From: Candidatus Polarisedimenticola svalbardensis
GTDB lineage: Bacteria; Acidobacteriota; Polarisedimenticolia; Polarisedimenticolales; Polarisedimenticolaceae
Reading direction: 5' to 3'
Assembly (NCBI GenBank): GCA_014764515.1
Contig: JACXWD010000024.1
Coordinates: forward strand, 1-42,741
Length of the DNA: 42,741 nucleotides
Both the position numbers and the translations under genes were made by a program. Every line of letters begins with the position of its first letter. Position 1 is the stretch's first letter. This document shows positions 33,845 to 40,859 of the stretch, piece by piece. Below the pieces are notes generated by a model, which ran no database searches, was not told the DNA's origin, and was given only the letters and a program-made list of their open reading frames with translations.

Positions 33845-35611
33845 ATGTTGAACACACTTCGCAGACTCCTCGGCCGGAGAGGGAAAAAACCTTCCGGTCC
33901 CCCCGTATCCTCAAGTAAACCATCGACCTCGGCCGGCGGCGGCAAGCCACGGGTACAGCACGGCCCCACGGTTACCCACTCTCCTATCAGTGAAAATGAT
34001 CTGGATCCGGATGCCGTCAAGATCGTGCGCCGCCTGACCCGGTTCGACCATACCGCCTACCTGGTCGGAGGCTGTGTCCGGGATCTGCTCCTGGATCGAC
34101 GTCCAAAGGACTTTGATATCGGGACCTCGGCCACGCCGAGACAGGTCAAACGGATATTCAGAAACAGCAGGATCATCGGTCGACGGTTCCGCCTCGCTCA
34201 CATCTACTTTCAAAACAGGAAGATCATCGAGGTGGCGACTTTCCGGGCCATGGCCGAACAGGACCAGCCCGGGGAGGACCGACCCACGGATGAAGGGCAG
34301 GAGAAGGATCTCCTGATCCGGGACGACAACGTCTTCGGAACCCTGGAGGAAGATGCCCTGCGAAGGGATTTCACTATCAACCAGCTGTTTTACGACCTGG
34401 TGGGACAGAACGTCATCGATCATGCCGACGGGCTGGCCGATCTGAGGCGCCGGTACGTGCGCACCATCGGAGATCCGTCGGTCCGCTTCCGCGAGGATCC
34501 GATCCGGATATTGAGAGCGATCAAGTTCGCGGCACGACTCGACTTCAAAATCGAGGACGGCACCCTCGCTGCCCTGAAAGCCGCGGTTCATGAGATTCCC
34601 AAGGCTGCCCCGCCCAGAGTGCTGGAAGAGATCAACCGGTTCTGCGCCGGAGGCGCTTCCCGGCGTTCGTTCGAGCTCCTTCGGGAAACCGGCGTGCTTG
34701 ATGTCATCCTTCCCGAGTTTGCCGGACATTACCGCCGGGACCGGGACGCTGTCGAGACTCTCGACAAGCTCCTGACCGCCATGGACCGGCGCACAGCCGA
34801 CGGCCGGGAAGCCGAAACCGGAGAGATCCTGGCGGTTCTCGCTGTGCCGATCCTGTTCGAGCGCCTGGGATGGAAACGGAACGGCACCGCCTCCTGGCCC
34901 CAGGGTGTCGATATGCACCGGGTCGTGGACGACCTCATTCGACCCCTGGCCCAGCGCCTGCGGATCTCCCGCAAGGACCAGGAACTGTGCCGCACGCTGG
35001 TGATGACCCTGTTCCGCATGGTCCCCCACGGAAAAACCCGGCCGAACGTTCGCCGGGCGATCCTGAGCCGGGAATGCCTTCCGTCGGCGCTCTGGATTCT
35101 CACGGCCCTGGGCGAGATGCTGGGCGGCGAGTTCAAGGAGTCGGCTGCGATCTGGGGGCGGGAGCCTACGGGGAGCGGCGGTGAGGGCGAGAGCCGGCAG
35201 ACCGGCGACAGGCCGGCAGGCGCCGGCAGGAGCCGCTCGTCCAGGCGGCGGCGCTCAAGAGGCGGCCGCAAGGGAGAAGAATCCGGGGGTGAGAAAGAGA
35301 CGCGCGGGAAGAGCGAGTCTCAAGCGAGGAAACCGGCCGGGAAAAAAACAACCTCTCCACCCAAGCCGGATCCGAACATGCCCTCCCCCTGGAGTGACAA
35401 TTATTTCTTCGCCGCCCTGCCGACCGTACCTGAAGGTGCGGATGCACCTGCGCCCGAGACGGAAGACCGGCCGGCAGAGGATCAACCCTCCGAGGAGACC
35501 ACCGCCACAGACAGGTCTCCAGAGGACGGCGACGAAGCCCCCCCGAAGAAGAAAAGACGTCGGAGACGACGCAGACGGAAACCTGCGGGAGAACCGACCG
35601 ATCAGGAATGA
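33845..35611 (+). CDS. pcnB: poly(A) polymerase / CCA-adding-type nucleotidyltransferase with basic tail
   Basis: A class II nucleotidyltransferase of 588 residues. The catalytic domain is clear: HTAYLVGGCVRDLLLDRRPKDFDIGTSA (GG and DxD-type acidic residues), RRFRLAHIYF, IEVATFRAM, FGTLEEDALRRDFTINQLFYD, then RTIGDPSVRFREDPIRILRAIKFAARLDF. PcnB adds poly(A) to RNA and marks it for decay, in contrast to CCA-adding enzymes with the same core; a long C-terminal tail favours PcnB but does not prove it. The last 180 residues are disordered: RSRSSRRRRSRGGRKG, lysine-rich, an acidic stretch, a conserved-looking SPWSDNYFFAALP block, and a final run of nine Arg. Convergent 10-bp overlap with the antiporter gene. 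Confidence 0.88.
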   Translation: MLNTLRRLLGRRGKKPSGPPVSSSKPSTSAGGGKPRVQHGPTVTHSPISENDLDPDAVKIVRRLTRFDHTAYLVGGCVRDLLLDRRPKDFDIGTSATPRQVKRIFRNSRIIGRRFRLAHIYFQNRKIIEVATFRAMAEQDQPGEDRPTDEGQEKDLLIRDDNVFGTLEEDALRRDFTINQLFYDLVGQNVIDHADGLADLRRRYVRTIGDPSVRFREDPIRILRAIKFAARLDFKIEDGTLAALKAAVHEIPKAAPPRVLEEINRFCAGGASRRSFELLRETGVLDVILPEFAGHYRRDRDAVETLDKLLTAMDRRTADGREAETGEILAVLAVPILFERLGWKRNGTASWPQGVDMHRVVDDLIRPLAQRLRISRKDQELCRTLVMTLFRMVPHGKTRPNVRRAILSRECLPSALWILTALGEMLGGEFKESAAIWGREPTGSGGEGESRQTGDRPAGAGRSRSSRRRRSRGGRKGEESGGEKETRGKSESQARKPAGKKTTSPPKPDPNMPSPWSDNYFFAALPTVPEGADAPAPETEDRPAEDQPSEETTATDRSPEDGDEAPPKKKRRRRRRRRKPAGEPTDQE

Positions 35612-36768
35612 ATCCCTGCCCCGGCCGGCTGCGGCCGGGTAACCAGCATCCGGAACAGGATCGGGGCAACCACCGCGGTGACCACCGCCAGCAGGATGAT
35701 CTGGGCTTCCAGCGTACGGTCCAGCAAACCGAGACGGGTGCCTAGTTCGGCCATGGCGATAACCAGGCTCATCCGGGTGGAGAGCAGCACGCCTGCGGCC
35801 AGTACGTTTCTCAGTGACTGCCCCCTGAACAGCAACACCGAGGCGGCCAGAAGCTTCACCAGCACGGCGGCGGCCAGAAGTTTCAACGCCGCCAGCAGGA
35901 CCCCGGGCTCCATCAGCGCCCGCAGATCGAATTGCACACCGACATGGATGAAGAAGATCGGCACCAGGAACCCGTAGGAGAAGCCGGACATCTTCTGTTC
36001 CAGGTGGCCCCGGTGCCGGAACACCAAGGCGAATACCGTCCCTGCGAGGAAAGCTCCCAGAATCGGCTCCACCTTCAGAGGATAGGACAATCCTACAAAC
36101 ACAAACATCAAGGCCAGACAGGCACGGATCCCGATCTCTTCCGGGTCATCCCGGGCGAACATGCGTTCAACCTTTTCCGGGTACCACCATGCGAAGCGGC
36201 GCAGTGCCATCAACACCAGGGCGATCAAAAGGAACAGCACCGGGAAATTCAACAGATGCCAACCTGCTCCGTGTTCCGTCACCATGGCGAAAATCGCCGC
36301 CGCCACCAGAGTCAGGAAATCGGCGGCAAGAGCCGACATCAGGATCGACTGGCCCAGCGTACTGCCGGACATCCCGGTCGAACGCAACGTCGGAACGACC
36401 AGCCCGACCGATGTGGTGGCCAACAGCAGGGTCATGAACCGGCCGTGGCCGAGGAAGCCGGCCGACAGGTTGGCCAGGAACAGGGTCAGGCCGAAGACGG
36501 CCAGGGCGGTGAAGACCTGAACCTTGCCCTGCCGCTCCATCTGATGCAGGTCGATTTCGAAACCGGACAGGAACATCAGCAACAGGAAGCCGAGTTCCGC
36601 CAGGAAGGCAAAAACTTCGGTGCTGTGGATGAGGCCCAGCAGCGAGGGACCGACGATGATCCCGAAAACGATCTCGAGAACGATGGCCGGGACACGAAAG
36701 TGATCGGCGATGAACGGAAGCAGAAACGCAGCCAGGGCGATAACGATGATGCTGATGGCATCTTCCAT
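35602..36768 (-). CDS. CPA2-type cation:proton antiporter (KefB-like)
   Basis: A 388-residue membrane protein with about 12 helices. The start (MEDAISIIVIALAAFLLPFIADHFRVPAIVLEIVFGIIVGPSLLGLI) and the discontinuous-helix motif SVGLVVPTLRSTG, then SALAADFLTLVA with the ion-site Asp, fit CPA2 Na+(K+)/H+ antiporters, as do EPILGAFLAGTVFALV and IFFIHVGVQFDLRAL. It lacks a C-terminal RCK domain, which is instead provided by the next gene upstream; the two overlap at TGATG. No ribosome site of its own, so translation is coupled. Confidence 0.9.
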   Translation of the reverse strand: MEDAISIIVIALAAFLLPFIADHFRVPAIVLEIVFGIIVGPSLLGLIHSTEVFAFLAELGFLLLMFLSGFEIDLHQMERQGKVQVFTALAVFGLTLFLANLSAGFLGHGRFMTLLLATTSVGLVVPTLRSTGMSGSTLGQSILMSALAADFLTLVAAAIFAMVTEHGAGWHLLNFPVLFLLIALVLMALRRFAWWYPEKVERMFARDDPEEIGIRACLALMFVFVGLSYPLKVEPILGAFLAGTVFALVFRHRGHLEQKMSGFSYGFLVPIFFIHVGVQFDLRALMEPGVLLAALKLLAAAVLVKLLAASVLLFRGQSLRNVLAAGVLLSTRMSLVIAMAELGTRLGLLDRTLEAQIILLAVVTAVVAPILFRMLVTRPQPAGAGIHS

Positions 36769-38222
36769 CAGTCCGGGTCCCGAACCGGCACCAGCAGGAC
36801 GGAGACTTCGGTCAGACGGGCCAGCATGCCGGTGATCACCAGCCGAGGCCAGGGGCGCCAGGCTTTGGAATCCAGGGCCAGGACCAGAAGATCACAGTCC
36901 CCCGCCCGGCTCAGGAATTCCCGCACCGGGTTGCCCCTTACGATCTCGCTTTCCACCCGAACCTCGTGGACAGCTGCGTCGTCCTCCAACCAGGTGACGG
37001 CGTTCCGGGCTTCAGTGGAGGCGTCGGGACCCGACATGAATACCGGATCTTCCACGGCCAGAGCCTGAAGCTTCGCCTTGGTGTAGACCGCCATGTCGAT
37101 TGCGGCCCGGGCGGCGGCCCGGCCTCCTGCAGTCGTCCTGGCCGGCACCAGGATGCGGCGGTACGGCTGGCTGCCCCTGGCAAGGAGGATCGGTTTCCCG
37201 GTCCGGTGCAACAGTCGAAGCGCTTTGCGCCCTTGCCACCAGCCGATCGTTCCCTTGCCCGCCGGAGTCGGAACCACCAGCAGGCCAACACTTTCCTCCC
37301 GGGGCAGCAGGTGCAGCCTGCCGGCCGGGCGGCCTTTAACAGGCTGAGGTCGGATCTGGACTCCGTCTGCGGACTTGATGGCCTCGACCAGCACTTCGGC
37401 GGTCGCCCTGGACTGTTCCGGGTCGGAAATGGAGCCGGGATCCCGATGGAGAATCACCATGGAGGTCGCTTTACTGTTGCGGGCGATGTACATCGCCTCG
37501 GCCAGTACTCCGGATACGTCGCTCGGCTTCTCCACGCACACGGCAACCCGTTTGCCGAAGTCCAGGGGGAACCGGCCCTGGCCTGAAGTGAACGTCCGGA
37601 CGATATCCGAAAAATCGGTGCCGGCCCCGACAACGGTGACCCGGTCTCCGGTCATAAGACTGGTTTCCCCGTGGGGGATGATCAGTTCGCCCTTGCGCAG
37701 CAGGGCGCCCAGGATCCAGGTATGGGAGTGGATTTCGGCCAGGGTCTTCCCACGGACCGGTGAGTCTTCCGCCACCAGGAATTCCATCGCCTCCGCCTTG
37801 CCCTCGGCGAAGGACATCGACCTGAGTCGGCGGGACTCCATCTGCTGCTCAACCCTTCGGGCCGAAAGAGTATCTGAAATCACCACCGGCACCCCGAGCC
37901 GGCGGTACTCTCCTTCACGCTCCGAATCGGCGCAGACGGCAATGATCCTGGAGATCGATGCGGCGGCGGCCAGGCGACAGGCTTCCAGGTTGGTATCGTC
38001 GTCGCCCACGGCGGCGATGAGCGCGTCGGTTGATTCGAGGCCGGCCCGGATCAGCACGACCCGGCTGGAGCCGTCGCCGAGAAAGATCGAGACGGGACGG
38101 ACCGTTTCCATCCGTTCCAGAAGTTCGGCGGAAACATCGACGACGGTTATCTTCCACCGCTCCCCGAGCCTGCGAACCAGGTCCCGGGCGATCCCGCCCG
38201 CACCGACAATAAGCGCCCTCAC
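36768..38222 (-). CDS. RCK (TrkA-N/TrkA-C) protein with universal-stress-protein domains
   Basis: A 484-residue cytoplasmic regulator. Residues 1-120 form an RCK-N Rossmann domain (MRALIVGAGGIARDLVRRLGE, then SIFLGDGSSRVVL and LIAAVGDDDTNLEACRLA), 140-215 a TrkA-C domain (AEAMEFLVAEDSPVRGKTLAEI, then GDRVTVVGAG). From about 230, two universal-stress-protein-like halves follow (KRVAVCVEKPSDVSGVLAEAMYIA; YRRILVPARTTAGGRAAARAAIDMAVYTKAKLQALAVE). RCK domains bind NAD(H), nucleotides or ions and gate a partner membrane protein, here the antiporter overlapping its stop. Starts with GTG, GGAGGA 7-8 nt upstream. An antiporter normally fused to RCK is here split, with USP added. Confidence 0.88.
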   Translation of the reverse strand: MRALIVGAGGIARDLVRRLGERWKITVVDVSAELLERMETVRPVSIFLGDGSSRVVLIRAGLESTDALIAAVGDDDTNLEACRLAAAASISRIIAVCADSEREGEYRRLGVPVVISDTLSARRVEQQMESRRLRSMSFAEGKAEAMEFLVAEDSPVRGKTLAEIHSHTWILGALLRKGELIIPHGETSLMTGDRVTVVGAGTDFSDIVRTFTSGQGRFPLDFGKRVAVCVEKPSDVSGVLAEAMYIARNSKATSMVILHRDPGSISDPEQSRATAEVLVEAIKSADGVQIRPQPVKGRPAGRLHLLPREESVGLLVVPTPAGKGTIGWWQGRKALRLLHRTGKPILLARGSQPYRRILVPARTTAGGRAAARAAIDMAVYTKAKLQALAVEDPVFMSGPDASTEARNAVTWLEDDAAVHEVRVESEIVRGNPVREFLSRAGDCDLLVLALDSKAWRPWPRLVITGMLARLTEVSVLLVPVRDPD

Positions 38223-38257
38223 GCCAAATCCTCCGGAGGTCGAGGGCGTAGTCTAAC

Positions 38258-39601
38258 CTACAGCGGCTCCAGACGGGCGCTGAAATGCCTTAATTGAGGC
38301 GGCGCCGTAACGACCCTGTACCCTTTCAGCGCCTCCTTCTTTTTCGCCACCACCCGGGCGACCTCAACCACGTAATCGATATGGCTCTGGGTGTACATCC
38401 TGCGCGGGATCGCCATGCGGTACAGCTCGAGAAGAGCCTGATCGTCGAACATCAGGCTTCCGATCTCGCAGCCCCTGATGCCGCCTTCGTAAAAGAAGGC
38501 ACAGGCCACCGCATGGCCCGGGAACTGTTCCGGCGGGATATGGGGCAGGAACGCCCCGGCATCGACATAGATGGCGTGCCCCCCCGGCGGTTCCACAATC
38601 GGGATGCCGGCCTTGATCAATCCCTTCCCAAGGTAGCGCGTGGAAGCGATGCGGTAGTTCAGGTAATCCTCCTCGACTACCTCCCGCAGTCCGATGGCGA
38701 TCGCTTCCAGATCCCTGCCGGCCAGGCCACCGTAGGTCGGGAACCCCTCGGTGAGAATCAGGAGCTCTTCCTCGTGGCGCGCCAGGTTGTCGTCGTTGGC
38801 CGCCAGGAAGCCTCCGATATTCGCCATGCCGTCCTTCTTGGCGCTGAAAGTTGCGCCGTCGGCCAGCCGGAACATCTCCTGGGCAATCGATTCCACGCTG
38901 CGGTCGGCGTAGCCTTCCTCCCGCGTCTTGATGAAGAACGAATTTTCGGCAAACCGGCACGAGTCAAGATAAAACGGAGTCTCGAACTCATGGCAGATCT
39001 CCGACGCGGACCGGATGTTCCCCATGGAAGCCGGTTGGCCTCCCCCGGAGTTGTTGGTCACTGTAAGGATGACGCAGGCCACGTCCAGATTCTTGTCGGC
39101 CAGCAGTTCACGCAGACGATCCAGGTCGATATTGCCCTTGAACGGAAACTGGCTGCGAGGATCCCGGGCTTCCGGGACCGGGATATCGATCGGTTTGCCG
39201 CCCAGGTACTGCACATTGGCCCGGGTCGTATCGAAATGGGTGTTGCTCACCACAACCCGGCCCGGCAGGTTGAGGCACGAGAACAGGATCCGTTCCGCCG
39301 CCCTCCCTTGATGGGTCGGAATCACGTGACGGAAGCCGGTCAGTTCCTCGACCCGTTCACGGAACCTGTGCCATGACCGGGCGCCGGCGTACGACTCGTC
39401 ACCTCGCATGATCCCGGCCCATTGCTCCGACGACATGGCGCCGGTTCCCGAATCGGTAAGGAAGTCGATGAGAATATCTTCCGCATTGACCTTGAACAGG
39501 TTCCAGTCGGCAGCCTTGAGCACCGCCTTGCGTTCCTTCTTCGTGGTCATCCGGATCGGCTCGACGCTCTTGATCCGGAACGGTTCGATGATCGTTTTCA
39601 T
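38258..39601 (-). CDS. tnaA: tryptophanase
   Basis: PLP enzyme splitting L-tryptophan to indole, pyruvate and ammonia. The 447-residue protein tracks TnaA throughout: DFLTDSGTGAMSSEQWAGIMRGDESYAGARSW, VIPTHQGRAAERI, ILTVTNNSGGGQPASMGN, FYLDSCRFAENSFFIK, the PLP lysine in FSAKKDGMANIGG (K255/K256), LTEGFPTYGGLAGRDLEA, GHAIYVDAGAFLPHIPPEQFPG, MAIPRRMYTQSHIDYVVE, RHFSARLEPL. Tyrosine phenol-lyase is related; GTGAMSSE and the C-terminal block fit TnaA better. GGAGCAACC precedes the ATG. Divergent from the TetR gene. No tnaC-type leader or tnaB is seen; a gene for tryptophan uptake is absent. Confidence 0.92.
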   Translation of the reverse strand: MKTIIEPFRIKSVEPIRMTTKKERKAVLKAADWNLFKVNAEDILIDFLTDSGTGAMSSEQWAGIMRGDESYAGARSWHRFRERVEELTGFRHVIPTHQGRAAERILFSCLNLPGRVVVSNTHFDTTRANVQYLGGKPIDIPVPEARDPRSQFPFKGNIDLDRLRELLADKNLDVACVILTVTNNSGGGQPASMGNIRSASEICHEFETPFYLDSCRFAENSFFIKTREEGYADRSVESIAQEMFRLADGATFSAKKDGMANIGGFLAANDDNLARHEEELLILTEGFPTYGGLAGRDLEAIAIGLREVVEEDYLNYRIASTRYLGKGLIKAGIPIVEPPGGHAIYVDAGAFLPHIPPEQFPGHAVACAFFYEGGIRGCEIGSLMFDDQALLELYRMAIPRRMYTQSHIDYVVEVARVVAKKKEALKGYRVVTAPPQLRHFSARLEPL

Positions 39602-39670
39602 AGGTTGCTCCAGCAGGAATACTCCATTGTGCCCGAATCAAGGTAGCTGGCCCTGAAATCTCCCGTCACC

Positions 39671-39699
39671 TGGAAATAAGGAGAGTAGTTGTGTAGAAT
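39671..39699 (+). promoter_or_regulatory. tetR promoter, leaderless type
   Basis: TGGAAA (39671-39676), a 17-bp spacer and TAGAAT (39694-39699), then 6 nt to the ATG. The AAGGAG at 39678-39683 is too far (22 nt) to serve as the ribosome site. Confidence 0.45.
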
Positions 39700-39716
39700 T
39701 GAACAATGGTTCAATT
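39697..39716 (+). promoter_or_regulatory. candidate TetR autoregulatory operator
   Basis: A perfect palindrome, AATTGAACAATGGTTCAATT (8-bp arms, 4-bp centre), overlaps the -10 box and the start codon of the TetR gene. TetR proteins bind such sites as dimers, so this is likely its own operator, controlling the regulator and the two downstream molybdenum hydroxylase genes. Confidence 0.65.
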
Positions 39717-40332
39717 ATTAAACAGCCGTTCCAACGCCGAAAACCGGATCCAGCGCAGGGCGGAAGGCAGGCGCCAGGAAATCCTCCGGGCAGCGGCCCG
39801 GGTATTCCGGCGAAGAGGGTTCGATGCCGCCGGCATGCGGGAAATCGCCGAGGAAGCCGATCTTTCCCCCGGGAACCTGTACCACTACTTCAAAGGCAAA
39901 CAGGAAATCCTGTATTACTGCCAGGATCGAGCCCTGGACACCATGCTGGCCACCCTGGAACAGGCCGCAACCGGTGAAACCGTTTCCCTCCGACTGACCC
40001 AGGTTCTCACGGCCCATGTGCGGTGCATTCTGGACGACATGGAAGGTGCGGCGGCCCACCTGGTGGTGGACGCGTTTCCATTGGAGCTGCGGAGACCGAT
40101 CGTGGCCAAGAGGGACCGCTACGAAACAGGCGTCCGGAAACTGGTGGAAGAAGGTGAACAAAGCGGCGAATTCAGCGTGCAGGAACCCGTTATCATCACC
40201 CGTGCGATCCTCGGGGCCCTGAACTGGACGGCCCAGTGGTTCGATCCCGATGGAAGGAAAAATCCCGGGGAAGTGGCGGAGATCATCGCCGCCTACCTGG
40301 TCCGCGGCCTCAGGGGAGAAACGAGAACATGA
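39706..40332 (+). CDS. TetR-family transcriptional regulator
   Basis: A 208-residue repressor. The helix-turn-helix is at about 20-65 (RRQEILRAAARVFRRRGFDAAGMREIAEEADLSPGNLYHYFKGKQEILYY), and the rest is the helical ligand-binding domain, with RAILGALNWTAQWFDPDG near the end as in fatty-acid- or acyl-CoA-responsive TetR proteins (weak hint). A palindrome spans its start codon. It overlaps the 2Fe-2S subunit gene as ATGA, so it is the first gene of the molybdenum hydroxylase operon and probably represses it. Tryptophanase is divergent. Confidence 0.9.
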   Translation: MVQLLNSRSNAENRIQRRAEGRRQEILRAAARVFRRRGFDAAGMREIAEEADLSPGNLYHYFKGKQEILYYCQDRALDTMLATLEQAATGETVSLRLTQVLTAHVRCILDDMEGAAAHLVVDAFPLELRRPIVAKRDRYETGVRKLVEEGEQSGEFSVQEPVIITRAILGALNWTAQWFDPDGRKNPGEVAEIIAAYLVRGLRGETRT

Positions 40333-40859
40333 GCGAGAGAACATCCCTCCTCCAGATCGGGGGAGCCGTTCATAACAGGGACAAGATCCGGATGACCCTG
40401 ACGGTGAACGGCGAGGACAGCGAAATACTGGCCGACGGAACCGCCACCCTGCTGGAAGTCCTGCGGGAGGAGCTGGGCCTGCCCGGAACGAAGCATGGCT
40501 GCGAGCTTGGAGAGTGCGGAGCCTGCACCGTGCTCCTGGACGGCGAACCGGCCCTGTCCTGTCTCCTTCTGGCGAGACAGTGCGAAGGTCTGGACATCAC
40601 CACCATCGAGGGTATCTCCCACGGGAACGAGCTCCATCCGCTGCAGGATGCTTTCGCCGATCTGGGCGGCTCTCAGTGCGGATACTGCACCCCGGGCTTC
40701 ATACTCAGCAGCGCGGCGCTCCTTGAGCGCAAACCGGATCCCTCCCGTGCCGAAATCACCGAAGCGTTGTCCGGCAACCTGTGCCGCTGCACCGGCTATA
40801 ACCAGATATTCGAATCGGTGGAAGAGGCGGCCAGGAAAATCCGGGAGGAGAATTCATGA
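40329..40859 (+). CDS. molybdenum hydroxylase, [2Fe-2S] subunit
   Basis: The small electron-transfer subunit of a xanthine dehydrogenase-family enzyme, 176 residues. A plant-type 2Fe-2S cluster is at C58, C63, C66 and C78 ([23 protein letters not shown]), and the second cluster at C117, C120, C152 and C154 ([14 protein letters not shown], then [12 protein letters not shown]). The first 20 residues are an extension; the family-like part begins [16 protein letters not shown] lies 9-10 nt upstream of the ATG. Its stop overlaps the next gene as ATGA. No FAD subunit is seen between the two, so it may lie beyond the window or be absent. Confidence 0.93.
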   Translation: MSERTSLLQIGGAVHNRDKIRMTLTVNGEDSEILADGTATLLEVLREELGLPGTKHGCELGECGACTVLLDGEPALSCLLLARQCEGLDITTIEGISHGNELHPLQDAFADLGGSQCGYCTPGFILSSAALLERKPDPSRAEITEALSGNLCRCTGYNQIFESVEEAARKIREENS

